Source: Edwardsiella ictaluri ATCC 33202
GTDB taxonomy: Bacteria; Pseudomonadota; Gammaproteobacteria; Enterobacterales; Enterobacteriaceae
DNA length: 64,000 nt
Direction: 5' to 3'
Assembly: GCF_000264785.1 (NCBI RefSeq)
Contig: NZ_AFJI01000008.1
Span: 24,327 to 88,326, forward strand
Shown here: in pieces, positions 12,224-23,010 of the stretch
Position numbering within the stretch: the first letter of the stretch is position 1
Layout: each line of letters begins with the position of its first letter
Notes under the pieces: generated by a model
Database searches by the model: none
Seen by the model: only the letters and a program-made list of their open reading frames with translations
What the model was told of the DNA's origin: nothing
Position numbers and translations under genes: made by a program

Positions 12224-14008
12224 TTAAGCGCTCTCTTCCGGTATGCGAACCTCGGTAAAGCGGAAGTGGTCTACATCATACAGCCCAAGACTGGTCAGCT
12301 TGAGCGATGGGATCACCGGCAGCGAGAGAAACGCCATCTGAATAAACGGTTCATTCAGGGTCATGCCGCAGTTGCGGCAGGCCTGTTTCAGCGCATCGAT
12401 GATATCGGCAATCTCTGCCGCCGATCGTGAGCTCATCAGGCCGGCGATGGGCAGCGGCAGATGGACTACGACCTGTCCGTCGGCAACGACACACAGTCCG
12501 CCGCCGTCGTCAATCAGCTGATTGACCGCCAGTGCCATCTCTGCCGGATGGTGGCCGATGACCACAATATTGTGGCTGTCGTGGCTGACGGTGGCCGCCA
12601 GTGCTCCTTTGCTCAGGCCGCTATTGTGAAGAAGGCCCAGCGCTGGCACCCTCTGCTGACCATAGCGTTCCATCACCGCAATGCGGCATACGTCTGGCGT
12701 ATCGAAGCCATCGCCCAGCCAGCGTACCGTCCTGGCCGGGGTGATGAGCTCGTTGGGGATTAGCTGAATGGCGCGATAGTCGGCATCCTGCGTCAGGGGT
12801 AGCGTCAGATCCTCAGCGCTGAGTGGGGCTCGCCGTAGGGTATTGTGCTGCGGCGGGCAGCTGGCCAGCTGGCGCATCGCTGCGCTGCGCAGCAGCTGCT
12901 GTGCATCGATGGCCTTACCGCCAGCAAATACCTGGCGAATGGCCACCTGCTCAAGGTTATCCAGCAGGACAATATCTGCCTTTTTCCCCGGGGCGATCAA
13001 CCCCAGGCGCTTGAGACCAAAGTGGCGCGCCGCCGACCAGCTGGCGACGCGGTATGCTACGTGTGGCGCGATGTGATGCCGTTGGATCAGGCGCCGGATC
13101 AGCGCATCAATGTGCCCTTCGTGCGCGATCTCCCATGGATTCCTGTCATCGGTGCACAGCATGCACTGCGGGCTATTGAACTCGCTGATCAGAGGCGCCA
13201 GCGTATCCAGGTTACGCGCCGCGGAGCCTTCGCGGATCATCAGCGCCATGCCCAGTGCCAGCTTTTCCCGTCCCTCTTCCAGCGCCAGTGTCTCATGGCA
13301 GTTTTCCACGCCGGCGGCCAGATAGGCATTCAGCGCTTTGCCGCTCAGCATGGGGCTATGGCCGTCCAGCGTCAGGTGGCGGAACGCATCCAGCTTATCG
13401 AGAGTAGGCTCATCGCCGGCAATGACGCCGGGAAAGTTCATCATCTCTGCCAGTCCCAGCACATGGGGATGCTCACGATAGGGCAGCATTGCTGTCAGGG
13501 GGAACTCTGCACCGTTGATATCGGTTCCGGCCAGTGCCGGCACACAGGAGCTGATCTGTATGAACTGGTTTTGCTGTGCACCCTCGGCACAGCGCAGGAA
13601 CCATGTCAGCCCCTTTTCCCCCATCACGTTAACGATTTCATGGGGGTCGCATACGATAGTGGTGACGCCGAGGGGCAACGTGACGCTTTCGAAGGCGATG
13701 GGGGTCATCATGCTGGACTCGATGTGCAGGTGGGCGTCGATAAAGCCGGGAACGGCGATGGCACCGCCGGCGTCAATGCGCTCCAGGGCCGCGGTACCGG
13801 CATAGGCCGGCCCGACGCCGGCAATGCTGTCACCGCTGATGAGAATGGGACCCGGCAGGGTTCCGCCGTTGATGAGATCCAGCAGGAAAACATTATCGAT
13901 GATGAGGTCTGCAGGCTGATCGCCACGTGAAACGGCCAGAAGACGCAGCATATCAGAGCGGGAAACCGATTGCGTATGTTTGTGATGAATATCTTCCATG
14001 TGGTTCAC
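12224..14008 (-). CDS. ade: Adenine deaminase
   Basis: Converts adenine to hypoxanthine plus ammonia in purine salvage. It has 594 residues of the amidohydrolase superfamily. The metal-binding HLH lies at 93-95 ([13 protein letters not shown]), with the [33 protein letters not shown] and [16 protein letters not shown] segments typical of this enzyme. The C-terminal adenine_deam_C part contains [14 protein letters not shown] second in-frame Met three codons in (MEDIHHKH) could be the true start. It diverges from an adenine permease gene with PurR-like sites between them, so the two form an uptake-plus-deamination unit. Confidence 0.96.
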   Translation of the reverse strand: MNHMEDIHHKHTQSVSRSDMLRLLAVSRGDQPADLIIDNVFLLDLINGGTLPGPILISGDSIAGVGPAYAGTAALERIDAGGAIAVPGFIDAHLHIESSMMTPIAFESVTLPLGVTTIVCDPHEIVNVMGEKGLTWFLRCAEGAQQNQFIQISSCVPALAGTDINGAEFPLTAMLPYREHPHVLGLAEMMNFPGVIAGDEPTLDKLDAFRHLTLDGHSPMLSGKALNAYLAAGVENCHETLALEEGREKLALGMALMIREGSAARNLDTLAPLISEFNSPQCMLCTDDRNPWEIAHEGHIDALIRRLIQRHHIAPHVAYRVASWSAARHFGLKRLGLIAPGKKADIVLLDNLEQVAIRQVFAGGKAIDAQQLLRSAAMRQLASCPPQHNTLRRAPLSAEDLTLPLTQDADYRAIQLIPNELITPARTVRWLGDGFDTPDVCRIAVMERYGQQRVPALGLLHNSGLSKGALAATVSHDSHNIVVIGHHPAEMALAVNQLIDDGGGLCVVADGQVVVHLPLPIAGLMSSRSAAEIADIIDALKQACRNCGMTLNEPFIQMAFLSLPVIPSLKLTSLGLYDVDHFRFTEVRIPEESA

Positions 14009-14037
14009 CTTACAGATATTTATTTTATCATTTTGAT

Positions 14038-14093
14038 ATTAAAGCGTTTTCACATGTCTATTGTAGCAATTTTATGTATATAAGCGTTTGCGT
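14038..14093. promoter_or_regulatory. Two PurR-like operators between ade and adeP
   Basis: ATTAAAGCGTTTTCAC (14038-14053) and ATATAAGCGTTTGCGT (14078-14093) match the fixed positions of the PurR consensus ANGCAANCGNTTNCNT at 8 and 9 of 11 positions by hand count. The central CG and right half are intact in both. They lie 40 bases apart in the divergent promoter region of two purine genes, where PurR control is plausible. Neither is a perfect palindrome. Confidence 0.5.
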
Positions 14094-14208
14094 TACATCA
14101 CATAGGCTGATCGGAGGCAAAGAAACAGCAAAAAAGGATGTGACAAATATCAATATTTGGCATTTTTAGTATAGGATGGCCACCCAAGATACTATACGGA
14201 TTTCATGT

Positions 14209-15546
14209 ATGAGCCAATCCACGTCCAATACCGCTCACTCCCGGGGCGTATTCGAGCGCGTCTTTAAACTACAGGCACATGGTACCACCGTCAGGACCGA
14301 AGTGATTGCCGGTTTCACCACGTTCCTCACCATGGTGTATATCGTCTTCGTTAACCCGCAGATCCTCAGTGCCGCAGGCATGGATACCCAGGCCGTGTTT
14401 GTGACGACCTGTCTGATTGCTGCCTTCGGCAGTATTCTTATGGGGGTGTTAGCCAATCTTCCGGTCGCGCTGGCGCCGGCGATGGGGCTGAATGCCTTCT
14501 TTGCTTTCGTGGTCGTCGGGGCAATGGGGCTCTCCTGGCAGATCGGGATGGGCGCCATTTTCTGGGGCGCCGTCGCTCTGCTGCTGCTGACGATATTCCG
14601 TATTCGCTATTGGATGATCGCCAATATTCCGCTGAGTCTGCGGGTGGGGATCACCAGCGGTATCGGCCTGTTTATTGCCATGATGGGGCTCAAAAACGCC
14701 GGCATCATCGTGCCGAACCAGGATACGCTGGTGACCGTGGGGGAGCTGACGTCGCACCATGTCCTGCTGGGAGCGCTGGGCTTTTTCATCATCGCTGTTC
14801 TGGCATCGCGCAACATTCACGCCGCGGTGCTGGTATCTATTGTGGTGACCACGGCTATCGGTCTGCTGTTGGGTGACGTGCAGTACAGCGGCATTTTCTC
14901 CATGCCGCCCAGCGTGACCAGCGTAGTCGGTCAGGTCGATTTGAGCGGCGCGCTGAATATCGGTCTGTCCGGTGTTATCTTCTCCTTTATGCTGGTGAAC
15001 CTGTTTGACTCCTCGGGCACGCTGATTGGCGTTACGGATAAAGCAGGTCTGACGGACGTCAACGGCAAGTTTCCGCGCATGCAGCAGGCGCTGTATGTGG
15101 ACAGTATCAGCTCCGTCGCCGGTTCTTTTATCGGTACCTCCTCTGTGACCGCCTATATTGAAAGCTCCTCTGGGGTCTCCGTCGGCGGGCGCACTGGCCT
15201 GACCGCCGTGGTGGTGGGGCTGCTGTTTATGCTGGTTATCTTTCTCTCTCCGCTGGCGGCCATGGTGCCGGGATATGCTGCCGCTGGGGCGCTGATCTAC
15301 GTCGGCGTGCTGATGACCTCGAGTCTGGCGCGGGTTACGTGGGACGATCTGACCGAGGCGGTACCGGCGTTTATTACCGCGGTGATGATGCCGTTCAGCT
15401 TCTCGATCACCGAGGGGATCGCGCTCGGCTTTATCGCCTACTGCGTGATGAAGGCGGGCACGGGACGCTGGCGTGAGATTAGCCCCTGCGTGGTGGTGGT
15501 GGCGCTGCTGTTTGTGCTGAAGATAGCGTTGGTTGACGCGCACTGA
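14209..15546 (+). CDS. adeP: Adenine permease (NCS2 family, AzgA-like)
   Basis: Inner-membrane proton symporter for adenine, closest to E. coli AdeP (PurP/YieG). The ATG at 14209 gives 445 residues, the E. coli length. An ATG 11 codons upstream is also in frame. The protein is hydrophobic, with about 12-14 membrane segments. Family landmarks are TEVIAGFTTFLTMVYIVFVNPQ (read in two parts), LAPAMGLNAFFAF, GITSGIGLFIAMMGLKNAG and IGTSSVTAYIESSSGVSVGG. It diverges from ade, and both are probably under purine control. Confidence 0.95.
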   Translation: MSQSTSNTAHSRGVFERVFKLQAHGTTVRTEVIAGFTTFLTMVYIVFVNPQILSAAGMDTQAVFVTTCLIAAFGSILMGVLANLPVALAPAMGLNAFFAFVVVGAMGLSWQIGMGAIFWGAVALLLLTIFRIRYWMIANIPLSLRVGITSGIGLFIAMMGLKNAGIIVPNQDTLVTVGELTSHHVLLGALGFFIIAVLASRNIHAAVLVSIVVTTAIGLLLGDVQYSGIFSMPPSVTSVVGQVDLSGALNIGLSGVIFSFMLVNLFDSSGTLIGVTDKAGLTDVNGKFPRMQQALYVDSISSVAGSFIGTSSVTAYIESSSGVSVGGRTGLTAVVVGLLFMLVIFLSPLAAMVPGYAAAGALIYVGVLMTSSLARVTWDDLTEAVPAFITAVMMPFSFSITEGIALGFIAYCVMKAGTGRWREISPCVVVVALLFVLKIALVDAH

Positions 15547-15568
15547 TCCATGCAATGGGACGCAGCGA

Positions 15569-15600
15569 CAGGGAGGGCATTGGCCCTCCCTGTTTGTTTA
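15569..15600 (+). terminator. Terminator of adeP
   Basis: Perfect 10-bp stem CAGGGAGGGC / GCCCTCCCTG with an ATTG loop, followed by TTTGTTTA, 22 bases after the adeP stop. Confidence 0.85.
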
Positions 15601-15624
15601 TGGAGTATGGCAGTCGTCCATAAG

Positions 15625-16132
15625 TCAGCGCAGCGGCTGGCGATAGCGCTGTTGCCATTGTGACTGGCCGTCAACGTCGCGGTTACAGCGGGTACGCTGG
15701 ACCTGATTGGTTGGACGGAGCAGACGATGGAGCCCGGCCACCTGCCGTTGCGTCGTGGCGCTGTGTGCGAAGTTGACCTGGTAGATGCGTCGGTTATTCA
15801 GCGGGGTATCCGCAGCGATAGTGATTTCTCCCTGGGTGCGATCGGCTGCGTGTTGGCATACTGTGACGGAGAATCCTGCATTAGGCGTATGGGGTACAGC
15901 GCGCCCAGACGTTACGTGGGGTGTCGTACATGACGCTCAGGCTTATCACTGGCTATCAGGCGGTTATCGATCAGATCGCCGTTGTGTGGCAGATGTTCCT
16001 GGCACAGGCTTTCCGGCAGTGGCTGCTCGCCGTCGGGTAGACGACTGGCGCTGACGCTCGGGATCAGCGGCAGCGTCAGTAGCGCAAGAGCATGGACACG
16101 CTTATGGAGAGTAAATCCTTTTTATCAAACAT
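15625..16132 (-). pseudogene. Decayed gene for a small exported protein (two frameshifts)
   Basis: No intact frame covers these 500 bases. On the minus strand three partial frames join in order. MFDKKDLLSI starts at 16132. A signal-peptide-like stretch follows (HKRVHALALLTLPLIPSVSA), then SRLPDGEQPLPESLCQEHLP and further residues, ending at a stop near the middle. A third frame carries AGFSVTVCQHAADRTQG, EITIAADTPLNNRRIYQVNF and RDVDGQSQWQQRYRQPLR to a TGA at 15625. Joined, they give a protein of about 160 residues with a Sec signal and two or more cysteines in the mature part. The family is not recognised. Two single-base slips would explain the pattern. Sequencing error is the alternative. 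It lies just downstream of the phosphopantetheinyl-transferase-like gene on the same strand. Confidence 0.5.
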
Positions 16133-16165
16133 GTCGGTGGTTTTTCTGCGCTCAGAGCCCGGTCG

Positions 16166-16903
16166 TCAACCTGATACCGTTTGTAGAGGAATATGGCTGG
16201 TAAAGCGTAGAAACGTTGGTAACAATTCCAGTGTCTGGCGTTTCTCTCTATCAACGTTGGCCATGCGACCGTTGGGCTGCATATACCAGTAGTGCAGCCG
16301 CTGCAGAGAGGGTGAGCGACTACAGGCCCAGGCTATATCTTTGTGTATCGCACTCAGGGTTTCTACCTGCGGCGTGGCGCTTGAGCGCAGTTTTCCCACG
16401 CCGGGCTGGAGTTGTAGGGTACCGAGTCCGCTATTGCCGAGGCCGGATATTTTCAGCACGGATTGGCGGATGGCCCACAGCTGGGTGATCGCCTCCAGCC
16501 TATCCTCTTGGCGTGCGATCCAGACTTTTTCCGTATTGCTCAGGTACTGCTGCTGCAGGGTGACGAATCCACCCTGGCGGGCGCGGATAACCTCAATATC
16601 CAGACCTACCTTACCGGTACATCCCAGCATCACCCCGACGATATTGCTGCCATAGGCAAGGCTGAAGTCGGGCAGGCAGGGATCGATAAAAAAAGGACGC
16701 CCGTGGCAGTCGATCGCCGTACGCGGCAGTTTATTGTGGCCATACAGAATGGCCATCAGCTCCGCCAGCGCAACCCGGGCGTGCAGAAAACGCTCACGCC
16801 GTTTAGGTGAGTAGTGGAGTGAGGTTGCAATGACGTCTTCGGTGAGTCGATGGACGTCCAGTGGGCGATGCTCTGTGTTCCACCAGACAAAGTGGCTTTC
16901 CAT
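16166..16903 (-). CDS. 4'-phosphopantetheinyl transferase-like protein with altered active site
   Basis: A 245-residue protein with the outline of Sfp/AcpT-type transferases, which move phosphopantetheine from CoA to carrier proteins. The GxDIE magnesium motif is present as GLDIEVIRAR, with DIE at 102-104. The second motif, normally WxxKEAxxK, reads W143-A-I-R-Q-S-V-L-K151, so Lys and the metal-binding Glu are replaced by Arg and Gln. The usual F(N/S)xSHS segment reads FSLAYGSN, without the His. It may therefore be inactive or specialised. No carrier-protein or synthase gene is nearby. The frame is complete and has no in-frame stops. Confidence 0.7.
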   Translation of the reverse strand: MESHFVWWNTEHRPLDVHRLTEDVIATSLHYSPKRRERFLHARVALAELMAILYGHNKLPRTAIDCHGRPFFIDPCLPDFSLAYGSNIVGVMLGCTGKVGLDIEVIRARQGGFVTLQQQYLSNTEKVWIARQEDRLEAITQLWAIRQSVLKISGLGNSGLGTLQLQPGVGKLRSSATPQVETLSAIHKDIAWACSRSPSLQRLHYWYMQPNGRMANVDREKRQTLELLPTFLRFTSHIPLQTVSG

Positions 16904-17118
16904 AGTCTCTCCCTATACTGCCGATCATAATGATGCGTCAGGCGGTAAAGATCGGCGCATTTACCGTGTCAGTCCAGCATGCCTGTCACATGGCGGTTGT
17001 ATAACCCTTAGAAGTATTTATCCTCTAACGATATTTGATAATCATCATGTATGTAATGTGTGGCATAGCGCACTGATTTGGTTACCACGCTAGCGAGGAA
17101 TACGAAATAAGAGGAGAC

Positions 17119-17823
17119 ATGCGATGGAAAAGAAGGCGTAAACCTTGGCGGCGATGGGGGATGTTGGCGCTGGTGGCTGCTGCGATCGGTTGCACGCCGC
17201 TGCGCACGCTGAGCGGCGATCTGGCGGCGCTGCAGCGTCTGCTGGGGGAGATGGGGTTTGTCTATGGCGCGCTGGGCTATATGATCCTGTTTATTGCCGC
17301 CTCGCTGATGCTGTTTCCGGGCAGTATTCTGGTGATCGCGGCGGCGATGCTGTTTGGGGTATGGTGGGGAACGCTATTTTCACTGTTGGCGGCGACGCTG
17401 GCATCCGCCTGCGCCTTTCTGCTGGCGCGGTATTTGGGGCGTGACTGGCTACAGGCCCGTTTTGGGTCGCGTCCCCTGTTTCAGCGGATCACTTTGGGGA
17501 TGACGCGCTATGGCGTCGACTTTTTGATTTTTACCCGCCTGGTGCCGCTGTTTCCCTACAATATTCAAAACTATGTATATGGGCTGACGGACATCGGCTT
17601 TTGGCGATATACCTGGATTTCAGCGTTAACGCTGTTACCGGGGACATTTCTCTACAGCTATATGGCGGCGACATTGGCGCAAAATGGGGTGACCTGGCAG
17701 GTTAGCGTAGAACTGCTGCTGTGCGGCCTGCTGCTGTTTGTCATTACCCAGGCGGCACGCCAGGTATACCGTCATTGTCTCGGCGCGGTATGCGATAGTC
17801 CAGATACGGTGTCAGATGACTGA
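17119..17823 (+). CDS. TVP38/TMEM64 (DedA-superfamily) membrane protein
   Basis: A 234-residue inner-membrane protein with a very basic N-terminus (MRWKRRRKPWRRW) and several hydrophobic segments. The VTT/SNARE-associated Golgi domain spans the middle: GYMILFIAASLMLFPGSILV, a G-rich helix (AAAMLFGVWWGTLFSLLAAT), the ARYLGRDW segment, and FTRLVPLFPYNIQNYVYGLT. Bacterial relatives are linked to lipid scrambling or membrane homeostasis, but the exact role of this member is unknown. GAGGAGAC upstream supports the start. smrA follows 20 bases after its stop, so the two may be co-transcribed. Confidence 0.82.
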   Translation: MRWKRRRKPWRRWGMLALVAAAIGCTPLRTLSGDLAALQRLLGEMGFVYGALGYMILFIAASLMLFPGSILVIAAAMLFGVWWGTLFSLLAATLASACAFLLARYLGRDWLQARFGSRPLFQRITLGMTRYGVDFLIFTRLVPLFPYNIQNYVYGLTDIGFWRYTWISALTLLPGTFLYSYMAATLAQNGVTWQVSVELLLCGLLLFVITQAARQVYRHCLGAVCDSPDTVSDD

Positions 17824-17843
17824 GGTTGTACGAGGAGATAAGA

Positions 17844-18419
17844 ATGGATAGCCATCAGCTGTTTTGTCAGGAGATGGCCGGCGTGAAGCCGCTGGTCCCG
17901 GATCGCCGCGTGTCGACGGCGCGCGCCACGCCACCCAGTGAGGCGCAGTTGGCCCGGCGGGCGGCTGCGCAGCGGACCTTGGATGTGTCTTTGGACTCGC
18001 TCTCGATGGCGTCGGTCGAGATGCTACGTCCGTGCGATCTGCTGGGATTTAAGCGTGAGGGGATCCAAGACGGGGTTTATCGTAAGCTGCGGCTGGGTAA
18101 ATATGCACTGCAGGCGGTTCTGGATCTGCACCGTCATACGCTGATCGAGGCGCGCACCGCGCTGCTGCAGTTCGTGGCGGACTGCATCGCGCGCGACGTT
18201 CGTACCGCGCTGGTATTGCATGGCAAAGGGGAGCGCAGCCAGCCTCAGGCGCTGCTGAAAAGCTATGTCAGCGCCTGGCTGCCGCAGATCCCTGACGTGA
18301 TGGCGATACACAGCGCCGATAGGCGCCACGGCGGCAGCGGCGCGCTCTATATCCTGCTGCGTAAGAGCGAGCGGCGTAAGGCGGATAACCGAGAGCGTCA
18401 CCAGAAACGACGGGGATAA
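17844..18419 (+). CDS. smrA: Smr-domain DNA endonuclease-like protein SmrA
   Basis: A 191-residue cytoplasmic protein of the stand-alone Smr family (MutS2 C-terminal-like), closest to E. coli SmrA/YdaL, for which DNA nicking activity is reported. Smr landmarks are LDLHRHT at 93-99, LVLHGKGERS at about 124-133 and RRHGGSGALYILLRK at about 160-174. The N-terminal part (FKREGIQDGVYRKLRLGKY) also matches SmrA. The ATG at 17844 with GAGGAGATAAGA upstream is preferred to an in-frame ATG six codons earlier, inside the ribosome site. Confidence 0.88.
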   Translation: MDSHQLFCQEMAGVKPLVPDRRVSTARATPPSEAQLARRAAAQRTLDVSLDSLSMASVEMLRPCDLLGFKREGIQDGVYRKLRLGKYALQAVLDLHRHTLIEARTALLQFVADCIARDVRTALVLHGKGERSQPQALLKSYVSAWLPQIPDVMAIHSADRRHGGSGALYILLRKSERRKADNRERHQKRRG

Positions 18420-18453
18420 CGCCGGGCGGGCCGGCGTTCGTTTCGGCCTAGCC

Positions 18454-19821
18454 TCACTTGCCGATGCAGAAGCTGGTGAAAATGCGCCCCAGCAGATCGT
18501 CAGAGGTAAATTCGCCGGTGATCTCGCTGAGCGACTGCTGCGCCAGACGCAGCTCTTCGGCTAGCAGCTCACCGGCCATGGCGCCGAGCAGCTGATCTTT
18601 TCCCTGCTGCAGGTGCAGGGCGGCCTGATCCAGCGCCTGCAGGTGACGGCGGCGCGCCAGAAATCCCCCCTCCAGACGGGTGTCAAAGCCCATACTGCGC
18701 TTGAGGTGATCGCGCAGCACGTCGACGCCAGCGCCGGTGCGGGCCGACAGGCGCACCAGCGTATGGCCATCGCAGTCGCTGATCCCCAGCGTCTCACCGG
18801 TGACGTCCGCCTTATTCCGCACTACGGTAATGGGCAGGCTTGCTGGTAGACGCGCAATAAAATCGGGCCAGATGGCGGCGGGATCGGTGGCGTCGGTGGT
18901 GGTGCCGTCGACCATAAACAGTACGCGATCGGCGCGCTCGATCTCCTGCCAGGCGCGCTCAATGCCGATACGCTCCACCTCGTCGCTGGCCTCGCGCAGC
19001 CCGGCGGTATCGATGATGTGCAGCGGCATGCCATCGATATGAATATGCTCACGCAGGACGTCGCGAGTGGTCCCGGCGATATCAGTGACGATAGCCGCCT
19101 CTCGTCCGGCCAGCGCATTGAGCAGACTGGATTTCCCGGCGTTAGGACGCCCGGCGATCACCACTTTCATCCCCTCACGCAGCAGGCTGCCCTGGCGCGC
19201 TTCCGTGCGTACGCCGGCCAGTTCATCCATCACCGCATTCAGATGAGCCTCCACCTTACCGTCGGAGAGAAAGTCTATCTCTTCATCGGGAAAGTCGATG
19301 GCGGCCTCGACGTAGATACGCAGGTGGATCAGGGACTCGACCAGCTGATGGATGCGCGCCGAGAAGACGCCCTGCAGCGAGTTGACCGCCGAGCGAGCCG
19401 CCTGCTCTGAGCTGGCATCGATAAGGTCGGCAATCGCCTCGGCCTGCGCCAGATCCATTTTATCGTTGAGGAATGCACGTTCGGAAAACTCACCCGGACG
19501 GGCGATGCGCAGTTCCGGCAGTTGCAGAATACGCTTTAACAATAAATCGAGGATCACCGGACCACCGTGGCCCTGTAGCTCCAGAACATCCTCTCCGGTA
19601 AAGGAGTTGGGGCCGGGGAAATAGAGGGCAATGCCCTGATCCAGCGGGGTTCCATCATGGTCTCGGAACGGCAGGTAATCGGCATAGCGCGGTTTGGGCA
19701 GCTTGCCCAATAGCGCCATGGCTACGGCCTGCGCCTGCGGGCCGGATACGCGCAGGATCCCTACGCCGCCGCGTCCCGGCGCGGTAGCCTGGGCGACGAT
19801 GGTGTCGGATGAGCTGATCAT
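18454..19821 (-). CDS. mnmE: tRNA-5-carboxymethylaminomethyl-2-thiouridine GTPase MnmE
   Basis: GTPase that, with MnmG, modifies the wobble uridine of several tRNAs. It has 455 residues from the ATG at 19821. The upstream extension of the frame lacks similarity. The N-terminal tetrahydrofolate-binding domain starts with [19 protein letters not shown]. The inserted G domain has [14 protein letters not shown] (G1), TDIAGTTRD (G2), DTAG (G3) and RNKAD (G4). The C-terminus is FCIGK, with the catalytic-type cysteine. It is transcribed after yidC on the same strand across a terminator, so it may have its own promoter. Confidence 0.98.
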   Translation of the reverse strand: MISSSDTIVAQATAPGRGGVGILRVSGPQAQAVAMALLGKLPKPRYADYLPFRDHDGTPLDQGIALYFPGPNSFTGEDVLELQGHGGPVILDLLLKRILQLPELRIARPGEFSERAFLNDKMDLAQAEAIADLIDASSEQAARSAVNSLQGVFSARIHQLVESLIHLRIYVEAAIDFPDEEIDFLSDGKVEAHLNAVMDELAGVRTEARQGSLLREGMKVVIAGRPNAGKSSLLNALAGREAAIVTDIAGTTRDVLREHIHIDGMPLHIIDTAGLREASDEVERIGIERAWQEIERADRVLFMVDGTTTDATDPAAIWPDFIARLPASLPITVVRNKADVTGETLGISDCDGHTLVRLSARTGAGVDVLRDHLKRSMGFDTRLEGGFLARRRHLQALDQAALHLQQGKDQLLGAMAGELLAEELRLAQQSLSEITGEFTSDDLLGRIFTSFCIGK

Positions 19822-19870
19822 GTTCTCTCTCTTTTGGCGTTGAGTGCTGGCCCGCGCGGCGGGCGGCAAG

Positions 19871-19898
19871 AAAAAAGGGGCGGTCATCAGACCGCCCC
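19871..19898 (-). terminator. Terminator between yidC and mnmE
   Basis: Read on the minus strand, GGGGCGGTC / GACCGCCCC with a TGAT loop is followed by TTTTTTCTT. It lies between the yidC stop and the mnmE start. Confidence 0.85.
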
Positions 19899-19925
19899 CC
19901 TGGTACCTCGCTGCATCAGCGTGGG

Positions 19926-21551
19926 TTATTTTTTATCCCTGCTGTGCAGACCGCGTTTTTCCAGACCGCGGTAAATCAGCTGCTGCTGGATGATGGTAAC
20001 CAGGTTGCTGACGATATAGTACAGCACCAGGCCTGAAGGGAACCACAGGAAGAAGACGGTAAAGATAACCGGCATAAACGTCATGATCTTCTGCTGCATC
20101 GGATCGGTGACGGTTGTCGGCGACATCTTCTGGATGAAGAACATGGTTACGCCCATCAGGATAGGCAGAATGTAGAACGGGTCCGGCGCGGCCAGGTCAT
20201 GGATCCACAGGGCAAACGGCGCCTGACGCAGCTCGACGGAGCCCATCAGCATGTAGTACAGGGCCAGGAAGATAGGCATCTGGATCAGCAGCGGGAAGCA
20301 GCCGCCCAACGGGTTAACCTTCTCGGTCTTGTACAGCGCCATCATCTCCTGGCTCATGCGCTGTTTGTCATCGCCGATACGTTCGCGCATGGCCTGCAGC
20401 TTGGGCTGCAGCATACGCATCTTGGCCATCGAGGTGTACTGCGCCTTGGTCAGCGGGTACATGATGCCACGAACGATAAAGGTGATGATAATGATGGCGA
20501 AGCCCCAGTTCCCGACGAAGCTGTGGATCAGCTGCAGCAGCTTGAACAGCGGCTGAGAGATAAACCACAGCCAGCCATAGTCCACGGTCAAATCAAGGTG
20601 TGGCGCAACGGCAGCCATATCGCTTTGCAGCTCCGGACCGACCCACAGCGTGGTGCTGAGCACCTTCTCTGTGTTTGGCGCGACGCTAACGGACGGCGCC
20701 TTATAGCCGATAGCCGCCTGGCCATTACCCAGATTGGCGCTGTAGAAGGTGTTTACGCCGCTGTCGTGCGGGATCCAGGCGGTGGCGAAGTACTGTTGCA
20801 GCATGGCGACCCAGCCGCCTTTCGTCTGCACGTTCAGGTTCTTGTCTTCGATATCGCTGAAGCTGTACTTCTGATACTTGTCATCGCTGGAGGAGTAAGC
20901 CGCGCCGCGGAAGGTGTGCAGTGCAAAGTTGTTGCTGCCGGTATCGCGGTGCTTTGGCAGATCGACGGATTGCTTGAGCTGCCCGAACAGGGTCAGATCC
21001 AGTGCGTCGTGGCTGTCGTTTTTCACCTTATAGTCAACGGCGATGGCGTAGTCATTGCGCTTAAGAACGAAGGTTTTGGTGTAGATAACGCCGTTTGCAG
21101 CAGTATAGGTCAGCGGGATTCGCAGCTCATCCTGGCCCGGCAGCATTTCATAGCTGGTTTGGTTAGCGCTGTACAGCGGGCGGGCGCCGTTCGCCGGGTT
21201 ATCCGGACCGCTCTTGCCGGTCAGGCCGCTCTGAGCCTGGTAGACAAACTGCGGCGTGGTTTCCAGCAGTTGGAATGGGGTATCTGAGCCCAGAGTAGCC
21301 GGGTAGGCCAGCAGATCGGCCTGCTCGATGTCACCACCGCGGGTGTTGATGGTCAAAGCCAGTACGTCGGTCTTAACCGTAATAAGCTTACCCTGACCGC
21401 TTTCCGGTACTGCCTGGCTAGCGGTGTCACTTATGCTCTGTCCTGCTGTCTGAGCGACCGGCTGCGGATTATGGTCCGTCTGCCAGGCCTGCCAGATTAA
21501 GAAGGACACGAACAGCAGAGCGACGAGGAATAGATTACGTTGCGAATCCAT
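19926..21551 (-). CDS. yidC: Membrane protein insertase YidC
   Basis: Inserts proteins into the inner membrane alone or with SecYEG. It has 541 residues from [18 protein letters not shown] at 21551. The frame opens earlier, but the family start is clear. It has an N-terminal signal-anchor helix, a large periplasmic beta-supersandwich domain, and the conserved five-helix core with [20 protein letters not shown] (positively charged groove Arg), [18 protein letters not shown] segment ([14 protein letters not shown]) and a basic C-terminal tail ([11 protein letters not shown]). It follows yidD by one base in the rpmH-rnpA-yidD-yidC cluster. Confidence 0.98.
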   Translation of the reverse strand: MDSQRNLFLVALLFVSFLIWQAWQTDHNPQPVAQTAGQSISDTASQAVPESGQGKLITVKTDVLALTINTRGGDIEQADLLAYPATLGSDTPFQLLETTPQFVYQAQSGLTGKSGPDNPANGARPLYSANQTSYEMLPGQDELRIPLTYTAANGVIYTKTFVLKRNDYAIAVDYKVKNDSHDALDLTLFGQLKQSVDLPKHRDTGSNNFALHTFRGAAYSSSDDKYQKYSFSDIEDKNLNVQTKGGWVAMLQQYFATAWIPHDSGVNTFYSANLGNGQAAIGYKAPSVSVAPNTEKVLSTTLWVGPELQSDMAAVAPHLDLTVDYGWLWFISQPLFKLLQLIHSFVGNWGFAIIIITFIVRGIMYPLTKAQYTSMAKMRMLQPKLQAMRERIGDDKQRMSQEMMALYKTEKVNPLGGCFPLLIQMPIFLALYYMLMGSVELRQAPFALWIHDLAAPDPFYILPILMGVTMFFIQKMSPTTVTDPMQQKIMTFMPVIFTVFFLWFPSGLVLYYIVSNLVTIIQQQLIYRGLEKRGLHSRDKK

Positions 21552-21552
21552 C

Positions 21553-21807
21553 TTAATGTTCTCTGTTATTGGTCTTTGGCGGCACGGGATCATCGCCACC
21601 CGGGTTCAAAGGGTGGCATTTTAATACGCGTTTCAGCGTCAACCAACTGCCTTTTACCATTCCAAACCTGCGCAATGCCTCAATTCCGTACTGTGAGCAG
21701 GTAGGATGGAAGCGGCAGTGTGGCCCAAGCAGCGGACTGATAAAGCGCTGATAACCACGTATCAGCGCAATCAGGAGGCGCGAGCCTGGCGACAATGGCG
21801 ACGCCAT
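21553..21807 (-). CDS. yidD: Membrane protein insertion efficiency factor YidD
   Basis: A small 84-residue membrane-associated protein that assists YidC-dependent insertion. The conserved core [18 protein letters not shown] with three cysteines/histidines and the [20 protein letters not shown] segment identify the family. Its start overlaps the end of rnpA by 37 bases, as in E. coli, and its stop is one base before the yidC start, so translation is tightly coupled. Confidence 0.97.
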   Translation of the reverse strand: MASPLSPGSRLLIALIRGYQRFISPLLGPHCRFHPTCSQYGIEALRRFGMVKGSWLTLKRVLKCHPLNPGGDDPVPPKTNNREH

Positions 21808-22130
21808 AATTTTTCCAACATCTCTGTCAGCGCCCGATTATCGAGTTCCTGAACACCCTTTTTGACGATTACCACAAAGTCCATAGCTGGCAGCGAATGC
21901 TGACGCAGACGGAAACTTTCGCGTGTCAGGCGCTTGATACGGTTACGCTCATGAGCGCGTTTGACATGCTTTTTGGCGACAGTAAGACCGATGCGGGGAT
22001 ACCCCAGCGAGTTCATACGGCCGAGAATGGTAAGTTGGGGCGTACCGGCTCGTTGCGGTTGCTGGAAGACGAAATTGAAGTGATTGGGAGTTAACAAACG
22101 TAACTCCCTAGGGAAACTTAGCTTAACCAC
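21771..22130 (-). CDS. rnpA: Ribonuclease P protein component
   Basis: Basic protein subunit of RNase P, which matures tRNA 5' ends. It has 119 residues with a GTG start (GTG GTT AAG), the same start codon as in E. coli. The RNR signature is in [20 protein letters not shown], with FVVIVKKG downstream. It follows rpmH by 17 bases and overlaps yidD. Confidence 0.98.
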   Translation of the reverse strand: MVKLSFPRELRLLTPNHFNFVFQQPQRAGTPQLTILGRMNSLGYPRIGLTVAKKHVKRAHERNRIKRLTRESFRLRQHSLPAMDFVVIVKKGVQELDNRALTEMLEKLWRRHCRQARAS

Positions 22131-22147
22131 TAATCTGGTCAGCTAAA

Positions 22148-23010
<863 letters not shown>

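Noticed and set aside
12845..13930. A 361-codon plus-strand frame opposite ade
   Set aside because: Antisense shadow of adenine deaminase, produced by GC-rich codon bias.
20199..21287. A 362-codon plus-strand frame opposite yidC
   Set aside because: Antisense shadow of the conserved yidC gene.
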